Assembly: GCF_008122505.1 (NCBI RefSeq)
Contig: NZ_VSSB01000001.1
Location: 480,891-544,890 of the forward strand
Direction: 5' to 3'
Length of the DNA: 64,000 nt
Source of the DNA: Agromyces mariniharenae
Lineage (GTDB): Bacteria > Actinomycetota > Actinomycetes > Actinomycetales > Microbacteriaceae
Below are positions 25,564 to 34,411 of the stretch, piece after piece. Numbering within the stretch: the stretch's first letter is position 1; each line of letters begins with the position of its first letter. The notes under the pieces were generated by a model, which made no database searches, was not told where the DNA came from, and was given only the letters and a program-made list of their open reading frames with translations. The position numbers and the translations under genes are program-made.

Positions 25564-25595
25564 ACGAAGGGCCCGGATCACTCCGGGCCCTTCGT
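25564..25595. terminator. Bidirectional terminator between SGNH genes and tRNA-Thr
   Basis: A perfect 14-bp stem, ACGAAGGGCCCGGA (25564-25577) with 25582-25595, closes a 4-nt TCAC loop. It lies 25 bp after the SGNH stop and 8 bp past the 3' end of the opposing tRNA-Thr gene, so it can stop both transcripts. Confidence 0.85.
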
Positions 25596-25603
25596 GTCTC
25601 GCG

Positions 25604-25676
25604 AGCCGCCTGAGGGAATCGAACCCTCGACCTATTCATTACGAGTGAATCGCTCTGCCGACTGAGCTAAGGCGGC
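25604..25676 (-). tRNA. tRNA-Thr (anticodon CGT)
   Basis: The minus strand folds as a cloverleaf: acceptor GCCGCCT/AGGCGGC, D-arm GCTCAGTCGGCAGAGC, anticodon stem ATTCA/TGAAT with loop CTCGTAA (anticodon CGT, reading ACG), and T-arm GAGGGTTCGATTCCCTC. No CCA is encoded; the base after the acceptor is T. A TAGACT box at about 25717-25722 (minus strand) may be its -10. Confidence 0.95.
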
Positions 25677-25755
25677 GTGGCATCCGTCTCGCCTCAGGCG
25701 ATCCGGCTGGCACGAGAGTCTATGTTAGCGGGTTTCGCGAGCGTCGTTGACCACG

Positions 25756-27315
25756 TCAGCAGCGCGGGTCGCTCGCCGGGACGGTTCCGTCGATGAGGTA
25801 GGACTCGACGGCGTCGCTGACGCAGGCGTTGGACTTGTTGTAGGCGGTGTGCCCCTCGCCCTGGTAGGTGACGAGCACGCCGCTGTCGAGCTGGTCGGCG
25901 AGCGAGACCGCCCAGTCGTAGGGCGTGGCGGGGTCGCCCGTGGTGCCGACCACGAAGATGGGTGCCGCGCCGGTCGCGTGGATCTCGCCGCGCTCCCGGT
26001 CGCCCTGGTACGGCCACTGGTTGCAGCTCAGGTCGCCGAAGCCGAAGTACGGACCGATCGTCGGGGCCGCCTGTGCGATGGCGGCCGCCTTCTCGCGCAT
26101 GACCTCCACGTCGGCCTGGTAGGTGTAGTCGAGGCAGTTCACGGCGCGGAACGCCTCGGTCGAGTTGTCGCGATACGTGCCGTCCTCGTTGCGCCCGTTG
26201 TACCCGTCGGCGAACGAGAGGGCGAGGTCGGCATCGCCGAGCATGACCGACTCGAGCATCTGGCTGAGGTACGGCCACGACTCGGGGCTGTAGAGCGGGT
26301 AGATGATCGCCGTCAGCAGCGTGTCGGCGCCGACCATGCGGCCATCCGAGCCGCGCAGGGGGCTCCGGTCGACCGAGGCGAGGAGCTCGGCGACCTCCTG
26401 CATCGAGGCGTCGACCGAGCCGGTGAACGGGCAGTCGGTGCCGGTGAGGCAGTCCTCGAGGTAGGCGCGCAGGGCGTGCTCGAAGCCCACGGCCTGCGCC
26501 TGCGTGACCTCGGTGTCGCTCGCCGACGGATCGATCGCGCCGTCGAGCACCAGCCGCCCGACCTTCTCGGGGTAGAGGTCGGCGTAGGTGGCGCCGAGGA
26601 ACGTGCCGTACGAGTACCCGAGGTAGTTGAGCTGCTCGTCGCCGAGGATCGCGCGCAGCAGGTCGAGGTCGCGGGCCGCGCTCACGGTGTCGACCTCGCC
26701 GAGCAGGTCGCCGGTCTGCTCGGCGCAGGCCGTGCCGAAGTCGCCGGCGGCATCGCCCACGAACTCGATCCACTCGTCGCTGCCGCGCTCGGCCGGCACG
26801 ATGCCGTAGAGGTAGTCGTCCATCTGCGCCGCGTCGTAGCACTCGACCGCGGTCGAACGGCCGACGCCCCGCGGGTCGAAGCCGACGACGTCGAACCGCT
26901 CCTGCAGCGGCTGTCCGACGGCGTACTCGAGCGACTCGGCGATGAAGTCGTAGCCCGAGCCGCCCGGACCGCCGGGATTCACGAGCAGGGAGCCGATGCG
27001 ATCGCCCGTCGCGACGTGCCGCACCAGGGCCAGCTCGACGTCGCCCTTTCCCGGGTCGTCCCAGTCGAGCGGGGCCTTGGCGGTGGCGCAGCCCAGCCCG
27101 TCGCCGCAGCGCTCCCACTCCAGCACCTGCGAGTAGAACGGCTGCAGGTCGGCGGCGACGTCCTCCCCGGTCGGCGTCGAGACCGGCTTCGACTGGTCGA
27201 GGAAGGTCGGCATGCATCCCGTGAGGGCGGCGAGCACCGCGAGGGCGACGGCGCCGATGCCCAGGCGGCGGGCACGCGGCATCGGGCCGCTCGTGCTCGG
27301 GCGTCGGTCGGTCAT
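25756..27315 (-). CDS. Secreted lipoprotein alpha/beta hydrolase (tripeptidyl aminopeptidase-like)
   Basis: The 519-residue protein has a lipoprotein signal with lipobox LTGC (Cys about 33), so it is anchored outside. The hydrolase core shows LLVNPGGPGGSGYDF, DPRGVGRST, the nucleophile in LGYSYGTFLGATYADLYPE and a C-terminal TAP-like domain with VGTTGDPATPYDWA and the catalytic His in YQGEGHTAYNK. These enzymes release short peptides from protein N-termini. It overlaps holB by ATGA, an unusual coupling of a secreted peptidase to a replication gene. Confidence 0.9.
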   Translation of the reverse strand: MTDRRPSTSGPMPRARRLGIGAVALAVLAALTGCMPTFLDQSKPVSTPTGEDVAADLQPFYSQVLEWERCGDGLGCATAKAPLDWDDPGKGDVELALVRHVATGDRIGSLLVNPGGPGGSGYDFIAESLEYAVGQPLQERFDVVGFDPRGVGRSTAVECYDAAQMDDYLYGIVPAERGSDEWIEFVGDAAGDFGTACAEQTGDLLGEVDTVSAARDLDLLRAILGDEQLNYLGYSYGTFLGATYADLYPEKVGRLVLDGAIDPSASDTEVTQAQAVGFEHALRAYLEDCLTGTDCPFTGSVDASMQEVAELLASVDRSPLRGSDGRMVGADTLLTAIIYPLYSPESWPYLSQMLESVMLGDADLALSFADGYNGRNEDGTYRDNSTEAFRAVNCLDYTYQADVEVMREKAAAIAQAAPTIGPYFGFGDLSCNQWPYQGDRERGEIHATGAAPIFVVGTTGDPATPYDWAVSLADQLDSGVLVTYQGEGHTAYNKSNACVSDAVESYLIDGTVPASDPRC

Positions 27316-28481
27316 GCGGCTCCCCGTTCGTTCACGGTCGGGCGGATGGCGCTGACGAGCATCGCCTCGAGGGCGAGTGCGGGCTGCACGTTCCCCTCGA
27401 TGCGCTCGCGCGCCTCCTGGATGGCGTCGAGCGTCGCGAGCGTCTGCGCCGGCGTGGCGGATGCCGCAGCCCGGCGCATCGGCTCGGCGATCTCGCGATT
27501 GACGAGGTCGACCTCGGCGTCGAGCTGGATGAGCAGGACGTCGCGGTAGAGCGAGGCGAGGTCGACCAGGATGCGATCGATGCCGTCGCGCAGGCTCCGG
27601 GTGGCGCGGCGCTTCTGGTCGTCCTCGAGCGCCTTCAGCTGCGGTCGGAGCGCGGCCGGCACGGCCTGCCCGGGCGCGAGCCCGAGCGAGTGCAGCGCGT
27701 GCGCCCGTTCCTCGGCGTCGCGGAGCTCGGTGATGGCCTTGGCGTCGTCGCCCGCGATCTCGAGGAAGCGGGCAGCGGTCGCGACCGCCGTGGCGGCCGA
27801 GCGCACGCCGAGCGCGAGCCGGAGCGTCTCGGCGCGTCGGTCACGGGCCTCCTCGCTCGTGGCGAGGCGGTGGGCCATGCCGATGTGGCACTGGGCCTCG
27901 CGCGCCGATCGCTCGGCGAGCGCCTCGTCGACGCCGTCGCGACGCACGAGGAGCGCGGCGACCTCGGCGACGGTGGGCATCTGCAGGCGCACGGTGCGGA
28001 CCCGGGAACGGATCGTCGGGATGAGGTCGGCCTCGCTCGGCGCGCAGAGGATCCACACGGTGCGCTCGGGCGGCTCCTCGAGCTCCTTCAGGAGGAAGTT
28101 CGACGTCTGCTCGGTCATGCGGTCGGCGTCCTCGACGATGATGACGCGGTGCCGCCCGACCGACGGCGCGTAGTGGGAGCGCTTCACGATCTCGCGCACG
28201 TCGTCGCGCTTGATGATGACGCCCTCGGTGGCGAGCACATGCAGGTCGGGATGGCTGCGCACCTCGACCTGGATCCGGGTCGGCTCGTCGCCGTCGGGAT
28301 CGCCGGCGATGAGCGCGGTCGCGAACGCATAGGCGAGGTTCGAGCGACCGGAGCCGGGCGGGCCGGTGATGAGCCACGAGTGGGTCATCTGCTGCGAGGC
28401 GCCGTCGCCCGCAGCCGCCGCAGCGGCGCGGAACACGCCGATCGCGGGCTCCTGCCCGGTCAGCTCGTCCCACACGCTCAC
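27312..28481 (-). CDS. holB: DNA polymerase III subunit delta'
   Basis: The 389-residue clamp-loader AAA+ protein has Walker A GPPGSGRSNL (about 40), VIIVEDADRMTEQTSNFLLK as Walker B region, and sensor-1 like IPTIRSRVRTVRL. It loads the sliding clamp with DnaX and delta. The GTG start at 28481 has TAGCGT six bases upstream, suggesting its own leaderless promoter inside the topA-tmk-holB series. A topA-holB neighbourhood is also found in Mycobacterium tuberculosis. Confidence 0.92.
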   Translation of the reverse strand: MSVWDELTGQEPAIGVFRAAAAAAGDGASQQMTHSWLITGPPGSGRSNLAYAFATALIAGDPDGDEPTRIQVEVRSHPDLHVLATEGVIIKRDDVREIVKRSHYAPSVGRHRVIIVEDADRMTEQTSNFLLKELEEPPERTVWILCAPSEADLIPTIRSRVRTVRLQMPTVAEVAALLVRRDGVDEALAERSAREAQCHIGMAHRLATSEEARDRRAETLRLALGVRSAATAVATAARFLEIAGDDAKAITELRDAEERAHALHSLGLAPGQAVPAALRPQLKALEDDQKRRATRSLRDGIDRILVDLASLYRDVLLIQLDAEVDLVNREIAEPMRRAAASATPAQTLATLDAIQEARERIEGNVQPALALEAMLVSAIRPTVNERGAA

Positions 28482-28487
28482 GCGACC

Positions 28488-28493
28488 ACGCTA
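28488..28493 (-). promoter_or_regulatory. -10 box of leaderless holB promoter
   Basis: TAGCGT on the minus strand ends six bases before the GTG at 28481, inside the 44-bp tmk-holB gap. Confidence 0.4.
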
Positions 28494-28525
28494 CCTTCCG
28501 CTTCCGACCGTGGGCTGTGCGTCGC

Positions 28526-29146
28526 TCAGAGCAGGGACGCGACGCGCCCGCGGATGTCGCCGGCGATCTCGTCGACCGGCCGCGAGGCGTCGACCACGAG
28601 GAACCTGCCGGGCTCCGCCTCGGCGAGCCCGAGGTACGCGGCACGCACGCGGTCGTGGAACTCGGATGCCTCGGCCTCGAGCCGGTCGTAGCGGGTGCGC
28701 GCCTCGTCGAGGCGTCCCCGCGCGGCATCCGCGTCGAGGTCGAGGAGGATCGTGAGGTCGGGCGCGAGCCCCTCGGTCGCCCACTCGGACAGGCCGCGCA
28801 CGGCCTCGGGGTCGAGCACGCGGCCGACCCCCTGGTAGGCGACGGACGAGTCGATGTAGCGATCCTGGATCACGATCTCGCCCCGCTCGAGGGCGGGGCG
28901 CACGACCGTGGCGACGTGGTGCGCCCGGTCGGCCGCGTAGAGCAGCGCCTCGGCCCGTGGCGAGATGTCGCCGCGGTGGTGCAGCACGATCTCGCGGATC
29001 TCGACGCCGACCTCGGTGCCGCCGGGCTCGCGGGTGCGCACCACGGTGCGCCCCTCGCCCGAGAGCCATTCGCGCAGGAGCTCGGCCTGCGTGGTCTTGC
29101 CGGAGCCGTCGCCGCCTTCGAGGGTGATGAAGACGCCGCGGCTCAC
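28526..29146 (-). CDS. tmk: Thymidylate kinase
   Basis: The 206-residue dTMP kinase has P-loop EGGDGSGKTTQ, TREPGGTEVG, DRYIDSSVAYQG (DR motif) and LDLDADAARGRL. It phosphorylates dTMP to dTDP. The GTG start overlaps the topA stop as GTGA; reading further upstream in this frame is antisense-type noise running through topA. A thymidine kinase gene lies 31 kb away in the same window. Confidence 0.95.
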   Translation of the reverse strand: MSRGVFITLEGGDGSGKTTQAELLREWLSGEGRTVVRTREPGGTEVGVEIREIVLHHRGDISPRAEALLYAADRAHHVATVVRPALERGEIVIQDRYIDSSVAYQGVGRVLDPEAVRGLSEWATEGLAPDLTILLDLDADAARGRLDEARTRYDRLEAEASEFHDRVRAAYLGLAEAEPGRFLVVDASRPVDEIAGDIRGRVASLL

Positions 29147-31929
29147 GCGTTGCTCTTCTTGGCGGGCGCCTTCTTCGCCGGCGCCTTCTTCGCCGTCGTG
29201 GTGCGCTTCGCGCGCGGCGCCGCGGGCCCCTTGTCGCGCTTGATCTGCAGCAGCTCCACTGCGCGCTCGAAGGTGATGTCCTCGACCGACTCCGCACGCG
29301 GGATGGTGGCGTTCGTGGTGCCGTCGGTCACGTAGGGCCCGAACCGGCCGTCCTTCACCTTGATGGGCTTGCCGCTCACCGGGTCGTTGTCGAACTCCTT
29401 GAGGGCGCTCGACGCCCGGCGGGCGCCGTACTTCGGCTGGGCGAACAGCTCGACCGCGCCGTCGAGGCCGATCTCGAAGATCGCGTCCTCGCTCGGCAGG
29501 GTGCGGGTGTCGGCGCCTTTCTTCAGGTAGGGCCCGTACCGGCCGTTCTGCGCGGTGATCTCGTCGCCCGACTCGGGGTCGAGGCCCACCACGCGCGGGA
29601 GGTCGAGCAGCTTCAGCGCGGTGTCGAGGTCGATCTCCTCGACCTGCATGCTCTTGAACAGCGACGCCGTGCGCGGCTTCGGTGCGACGGCCTTCTTGGC
29701 ACCGCGCTTGGGCTTGGCCTCGACGACCTCGCCGGTCGCGGGATCGACCGCGGGCGCGGCCTCCTCGGGCTCGGGCTCGAGCTCGGTGACGTACGGTCCG
29801 AAGCGGCCGTCCTTGACGACGACCTGCTTGCCGTTGGCCGGGTTCTCGCCGAGCACCCGGTCGCCCTGCACGGGCGCCTCGATGAGCTCGCGGGCCTTGG
29901 CCTCGGTGAGCTCGTCGGGCGCGAGGTCGGGCGGGAGGTTGACCCGGCGCGGCGCGGCGTCGGGCGCCGCATCGGGATCCACGGTCTCGAGGTACGGACC
30001 GTACTTGCCGATCCGGAGCGTCACGTCGGGCGCGATGCGCACCGAGTTGATCTCGCGGGCGTCGATGTCGCCGAGGTTGTCGACGACCTGGCGGAGTCCC
30101 CGGTGCGTGTCGGAGCCGAAGTAGAACCCGTTGAGCCAGTCGACGCGGTCGGCCTCGCCGGAGGCGATCCGGTCGAGGTCGTCCTCCATCTCCGCGGTGA
30201 AGTCGTACTCGACGAGGTCGCCGAAGTGCTCCTCGAGGAGGCGGACGACGCTGAACGCGACCCAGCTCGGCACGAGGGCCTGCCCGCGCTGCGTGACGTA
30301 GCCGCGATCGAGGATCGTGGAGATGATGGACGCGAACGTCGACGGACGGCCGATGCCGAGCTCCTCGAGTCGCTTCACGAGACTCGCCTCGGTGTAGCGC
30401 GGCGGCGGGCTCGTCTCGTGGCCCTTGGCCTCGAGCTCGGCGAGGTCGAGCGCCTGGCCCTCCTTCAGCGGCGGCAGCTTGGCGTCGCCTGGGGCCTCGT
30501 CGGCGTTGCGCTCCTCGTCGCGGCCCTCCTCGTAGGCGGCGAGGAAGCCGCGGAACGTGATGACCGTGCCGCTGGCCGTGAACTCGGCGATGGTGCCGGC
30601 CACGGCGGCGGATGCCTCGGCGGGCGTCGCGGCATCCGCCGACGTGGGACCGACCTCGATCGTGACGGTCGCGGTCTGCCCCTTGGCGTCGGCCATCTGC
30701 GAGGCGACGGTGCGCTTCCAGATGAGGTCGTAGAGCTTGAACTCGCTGCCGCGGAGCACCTTCTCGAGCTCGGCGGGCGTGCGGAACACGTCGCCCGAGG
30801 GGCGGATGGCCTCGTGCGCCTCCTGCGCGTTCTTCGACCGGCTCGCGTAGGTGCGGGGCTGGTCGGGGATCGAGTCGGCGCCGTAGAGGGACGTGGCCTG
30901 CGTCCGGGCGGCCGTGATCGCCTGCTGCGACAGCGACGTGGAGTCGGTGCGCATATAGGTGATGTACCCGTTCTCGTACAGCGACTGCGCGACGCGCATC
31001 GTGTCGCGGGCCGAGAGCCGGAGCTTGCGTGCGGCCTCCTGCTGCAGCGTCGAGGTCGTGAACGGGGCGGCGGGGCGACGCGAGTACGGCTTCGACTCGA
31101 CCTTGCTCACCCGGCGGGCGACGGCGTCGTCGCGCAGGGCGGCGGCCAGGGCATGGGCGGTGGGCTCGTCGAGGACGACCGCCCTGCCCTTCAGCCGGCC
31201 GGAGTCGTCGAAGTCGCGGCCCGTCGCGACGCGCTCTCCGCCGAGGCGCACCAGCCGCGCCTCGAACGACGGCTGGCCCTCGCCGGCCGACGACGCGAAC
31301 CGGCCGATGAGGTCCCAGTACCCGGCTGCGACGAACGCGAGGCGCTCGCGCTCCCGGTCGACGACGAGGCGCGTGGCGGCCGACTGGACGCGTCCGGCCG
31401 ACAGCCCGGGGCCGACCTTGCGCCACAGCACCGGCGACACCTCGTATCCGTAGAGGCGGTCGAGGATGCGGCGGGTCTCCTGGGCGTCGACGAGCGCGGT
31501 GTCGAGCTCGCGCGTGTTGTCCTTCGCCTTCTGGATGGCGTCGCGGGTGATCTCGTGGAAGACCATGCGACGCACGGGCACCTTGGGCTTCAGCTCCTGC
31601 AGGAGGTGCCACGCGATGGCCTCGCCCTCGCGGTCCTCATCCGTCGCGAGCAGGAGCTCGTCGGCGTTCTTCAGGGCGCGCTTGAGCTCGGCGACCGTCT
31701 TCTTCTTCGCGTCGGACACGACGTAGTACGGCTCGAAGTCGTGCTCGACGTCGACGGAGAACTTGCCGAGCGAGCCCTTCTTGAGCTCGGCCGGGAGGTT
31801 CTTCGGCTCGATGAGGTCACGGATGTGGCCGACCGAGGACAGCACCTCGTAGCCGTCGCCGAGGTACTGGGCGATCGACTTCATCTTGGTCGGCGACTCG
31901 ACGATGACCAGTTTCTTCGCGCCTGACAC
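29143..31929 (-). CDS. topA: DNA topoisomerase I
   Basis: The 928-residue type IA topoisomerase begins with the Toprim domain (KKLVIVESPTKMKSIAQYLG, LATDEDREGEAIAWHL). It carries the active-site Tyr in GYITYMRTDSTS (Y325). The C-terminus has about four repeat modules, each with RxGPY (GKYGPYLE, GRFGPYVTE, GRYGPYLK, GRFGPYVTD), and ends in a Lys/Ala-rich tail, as in other actinobacteria. It relaxes negative supercoils. The GTG start has GAGGAG four bases upstream. The longer frame to 32268 is not coding. Confidence 0.96.
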   Translation of the reverse strand: MSGAKKLVIVESPTKMKSIAQYLGDGYEVLSSVGHIRDLIEPKNLPAELKKGSLGKFSVDVEHDFEPYYVVSDAKKKTVAELKRALKNADELLLATDEDREGEAIAWHLLQELKPKVPVRRMVFHEITRDAIQKAKDNTRELDTALVDAQETRRILDRLYGYEVSPVLWRKVGPGLSAGRVQSAATRLVVDRERERLAFVAAGYWDLIGRFASSAGEGQPSFEARLVRLGGERVATGRDFDDSGRLKGRAVVLDEPTAHALAAALRDDAVARRVSKVESKPYSRRPAAPFTTSTLQQEAARKLRLSARDTMRVAQSLYENGYITYMRTDSTSLSQQAITAARTQATSLYGADSIPDQPRTYASRSKNAQEAHEAIRPSGDVFRTPAELEKVLRGSEFKLYDLIWKRTVASQMADAKGQTATVTIEVGPTSADAATPAEASAAVAGTIAEFTASGTVITFRGFLAAYEEGRDEERNADEAPGDAKLPPLKEGQALDLAELEAKGHETSPPPRYTEASLVKRLEELGIGRPSTFASIISTILDRGYVTQRGQALVPSWVAFSVVRLLEEHFGDLVEYDFTAEMEDDLDRIASGEADRVDWLNGFYFGSDTHRGLRQVVDNLGDIDAREINSVRIAPDVTLRIGKYGPYLETVDPDAAPDAAPRRVNLPPDLAPDELTEAKARELIEAPVQGDRVLGENPANGKQVVVKDGRFGPYVTELEPEPEEAAPAVDPATGEVVEAKPKRGAKKAVAPKPRTASLFKSMQVEEIDLDTALKLLDLPRVVGLDPESGDEITAQNGRYGPYLKKGADTRTLPSEDAIFEIGLDGAVELFAQPKYGARRASSALKEFDNDPVSGKPIKVKDGRFGPYVTDGTTNATIPRAESVEDITFERAVELLQIKRDKGPAAPRAKRTTTAKKAPAKKAPAKKSNA

Positions 31930-32134
31930 CAGACTCCTCTTGTTCCGTGGATGGGAGAACGCACATCGTTGCCGCGCCCCCGAGCGGTGTGCCGTCGTCG
32001 TGCGGAGCGGTCCGCCGACAGCCACACCATACACATATCGACCGTGAGTGCACCCATTCTGCGCCGCGTCGACGCGGGTCGCGACGCCCCGACGGACCCC
32101 TTGCAGTTCGCGGTGCGCGGAGGAGAATGGCGGC

Positions 32135-32371
32135 ATGGACACCTCTTCCGCGAGCTCGTACACGGCGAAACTCATCGACGGTCCGCTCGAGGGGAAGACG
32201 GTCGCGACCGCCTTCCTCGAGACGGGCGATCCTCGCCCGCGCCTCGAGCTGAACACCGACAAAGGCAAGCACTACATCTACGCCCGGGCCGCGGGCCTCG
32301 AGTTCGGCGCCGAGGACGACGATCGTCCGACCGCCGTGGAGTACCGCTTCATCGAGACCGTCTTCGACTGA
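32135..32371 (+). CDS. Small hypothetical protein (78 aa)
   Basis: It begins MDTSSASSYTAKLIDGPLEG and ends AVEYRFIETVFD. The family is not recognised. Its content (mixed hydrophilic, GKHYIYARAAGLEFG) suggests a small beta-rich soluble protein. GGAGGAGAA precedes the ATG by about ten bases, supporting a real gene. It is divergent from topA, and its stop is 2 bp from the convergent Tad gene. Confidence 0.6.
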   Translation: MDTSSASSYTAKLIDGPLEGKTVATAFLETGDPRPRLELNTDKGKHYIYARAAGLEFGAEDDDRPTAVEYRFIETVFD

Positions 32372-32373
32372 GC

Positions 32374-32748
32374 TCACGGGTGCCACCCAGGAGGGCCCGC
32401 CCTCGCGCCGGCTCGGAGTTCGACGGCGAACGACGGGACGGTGACGGTCACGGATGCCACGGGCCCACCCGTCTCGCACGACGCGAGCGCGGCGCCGTTG
32501 CGCGCTGCGATGCGCCCGGCGAGGTCGCACGGCAGGCCGGGCACGGCACCCGACAGCGCGTCCGCCGCGGCGAGGGCGGCCGCGTCGGCGGCGCCGGCGG
32601 CACGCTGGGACGCCGCGAAGGCCGCGGTCACGGGCAGGACCATGGCGGCGAGCGCGACCGTCGCGCCGACGATCCCGACGGCGAGCACGGAGGCCGCTCC
32701 GCGCTCGCCTGACGGAGCGCGCGGTGCCGTCCACGCCGCGGACGTCAC
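32374..32748 (-). CDS. TadE-like protein of the helicase/secretion neighbourhood type
   Basis: The 124-residue protein has one N-terminal membrane helix (ASVLAVGIVGATVALAAMVL) preceded by GERGAAS, then AAGAADAAALAAADALSG and a Cys pair region. This matches the actinobacterial TadE-like family found last in Tad operons (cf. Rv3654c). It probably forms a minor pseudopilin. GTG start overlaps the upstream stop (GTGA). Confidence 0.75.
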   Translation of the reverse strand: MTSAAWTAPRAPSGERGAASVLAVGIVGATVALAAMVLPVTAAFAASQRAAGAADAAALAAADALSGAVPGLPCDLAGRIAARNGAALASCETGGPVASVTVTVPSFAVELRAGARAGPPGWHP

Positions 32749-33089
32749 AGCCCACCCGCCACCGCGCAGGACTCCGCGCGAAGCTCGATCGCCGCGAGCA
32801 ACCCCGACCCGTCGGCGCTGAGGGCGACGCACACGAACGGATCCTCGTGCCACGAGGACAGCCGCGCACCGCCCGAGACCCGATCGGCGATCGACCCGGC
32901 CACGCCCTCCGACTCGCCCCGGCCGAGCGCCCGTGCGGCGTCGGCCGCCGCGTCCTCGAGCCGCACCTGCTGCGCGACGAGGAGCACGGCCGCGAGGCAC
33001 GCCGCGAGCACGAGGGCGATCGCGGGCAGCGCGACGGCGAACTCGGCCGTCACGCTGCCCCGATCCCCGTCATCCGACCGTGAGCGCAT
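32745..33089 (-). CDS. TadE family pseudopilin-like protein
   Basis: The 114-residue protein opens RSDDGDRGSVTAEFAVALPA, the TadE-type leader with Glu at +5-like position, followed by a hydrophobic helix (IALVLAACLAAVLLVAQQ) and a small outer domain with two Cys. It is likely processed and assembled with the Flp pilin. It overlaps both neighbours in the operon. No prepilin peptidase gene is in the window. Confidence 0.78.
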   Translation of the reverse strand: MRSRSDDGDRGSVTAEFAVALPAIALVLAACLAAVLLVAQQVRLEDAAADAARALGRGESEGVAGSIADRVSGGARLSSWHEDPFVCVALSADGSGLLAAIELRAESCAVAGGL

Positions 33090-33345
33090 TCCGCACGAGG
33101 TCGGTGAGGATGCCGCGCACCTCGTCGCCGCGGAGGATGACGACGAGCAGGCCCGCGAAGCCGACCGCCGCCATGGTGGCGACGGCGTACTCGGCGGTCG
33201 CAGCACCGCGCTCGCCCGAGAGGCGGCGCAGCACCCGATGCAGGCGCCCGGAGGGACGGGCGCTCGGTGCGGCAGCGGCTGATGCCGGCGCGCGGCCGGC
33301 GACGAGGGCGACGGTGGGCGGCGCGTCGCCGGGGTGATGGTGCAT
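33070..33345 (-). CDS. DUF4244 protein (putative Flp-type pilin)
   Basis: The 91-residue protein carries a charged His/Pro/Ala-rich leader, then LSGERGAATAEYAVATMAAV and a hydrophobic helix (GFAGLLVVILRG), the arrangement of the actinobacterial Flp pilin family DUF4244 (cf. Rv3656c). EYAV after a Gly/Ala cleavage region is the classic pilin processing site. GGAAGGAA lies seven bases before the ATG. Its end overlaps the TadE start by 20 bp. Confidence 0.8.
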   Translation of the reverse strand: MHHHPGDAPPTVALVAGRAPASAAAAPSARPSGRLHRVLRRLSGERGAATAEYAVATMAAVGFAGLLVVILRGDEVRGILTDLVRNALTVG

Positions 33346-33406
33346 GGTGGTGTTCCTTCCTTCTTGCGCCGGGTGACCGGCGGGCGGGCGGCACGAGTCG
33401 GGATCG

Positions 33407-34411
33407 TCATGCGGCACCGCCGAGGGTGCCCGTCACGACCGAGACGATGAGCGGCACGACGCCGAGCAGCACGAAGGCCGGCAGCACGCAGACGCCGAGC
33501 GGCAGCATGAGACGCACGCCGAGCGCCGCGGCGCGGGCTGCACCGTCGGCCCGGGCCGCGCGTCGCCGGCGCGCCGCCTCGGCGCGGAGGAGGTCGGCCA
33601 CGGGAGCGCCCGCTCGCGCGGCGACGGCGATCACGACGTCGACGTCGTCGGCCACGGATGCGGTGCCGCCGAGGGATGCGAGTGCCCCCCGGACGATGGC
33701 GCGGGCGCGCTCGACGGCGGCGCCGCCCGACATGGCCATGGCGACGAGTTCGAGCTCGAGCCCGCGCTCCGCCTCGTGCGAGGTCGCCCTGGCCACGAGT
33801 GCGCGGCTCCATCGTCGCCCCGCCCAGAGGAGGAGGACGCCGCCGACGACGCAGGCGACGCCGAGCGGGTTCCCGAAGAGCACGGCGACGGTGTCGAACC
33901 CGAAGGCCGCCCCGAACACCACCGCGATGAGCGGGAGCGCCAGCACCAGCCGAGCGCTCGAGACGGGGCCCGCCAGCGCGGTGCCGACCTCTCGACGCAG
34001 CTGCGCCTCGTCTCGGAGCGCGCCGGCGAGCTCGCGCAGGCCGGACGCGAGCGGGGCCCCGGATTCGACCGCGACCTCCCAGGCAGCGCCGAGGATCGCC
34101 CACCGCGCGGACGTGCGCGGCGCGGCGGCACGGGCGGACGCGATCGCGGCGGCAATGGACTCGCCGTCGGCGGCCGCCGCTGCGGCCGCCCGCAGCACCG
34201 CGACATCACCGTCGTCGACACGGGCCCCGCCCTCGCCGGCGGGACCGACGTCGACGTGCGACCACGCGACCGTGGCGGGCACGCCCGCCGACAGCAGCAC
34301 CGCGAGCCGCTCGGCGATGGCCGCGACGGCGTCGAGCTCGGCCGCCGGATCCGGCTTCCGGCGTCGCAGCCGGGTCGCGACCCGGCTGCGCAGGCTCGTG
34401 GCCGCGGTCAT
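33407..34411 (-). CDS. Fused TadB-TadC type II/IV secretion inner-membrane platform protein
   Basis: This 334-residue frame holds two T2SSF-like halves. The first (about 30-190) has AIAERLAVLLSAGVPATVAW and VAVESGAPLASGLRELAGAL, then two helices (LVLALPLIAVVFGAAFGF, LGVACVVGGVLLLWAGRRW). The second (about 210-334) has LELELVAMAMSGGAAVERA, VIAVAARAGAPVADLLRAEA and a final pair of helices ending VLLGVVPLIVSVVTG. In Mycobacterium tuberculosis these are two genes (Rv3658c, Rv3657c). The start overlaps the tadA stop (ATGA). The fused form is compact for two subunits. Confidence 0.75.
   Translation of the reverse strand: MTAATSLRSRVATRLRRRKPDPAAELDAVAAIAERLAVLLSAGVPATVAWSHVDVGPAGEGGARVDDGDVAVLRAAAAAAADGESIAAAIASARAAAPRTSARWAILGAAWEVAVESGAPLASGLRELAGALRDEAQLRREVGTALAGPVSSARLVLALPLIAVVFGAAFGFDTVAVLFGNPLGVACVVGGVLLLWAGRRWSRALVARATSHEAERGLELELVAMAMSGGAAVERARAIVRGALASLGGTASVADDVDVVIAVAARAGAPVADLLRAEAARRRRAARADGAARAAALGVRLMLPLGVCVLPAFVLLGVVPLIVSVVTGTLGGAA

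Noticed and set aside
28526..31612. A 1028-codon minus-strand frame covering topA and tmk.
   Set aside because: Only the last 206 codons (tmk, from GTG 29146) look like a protein; the rest is the alternative frame of topA.
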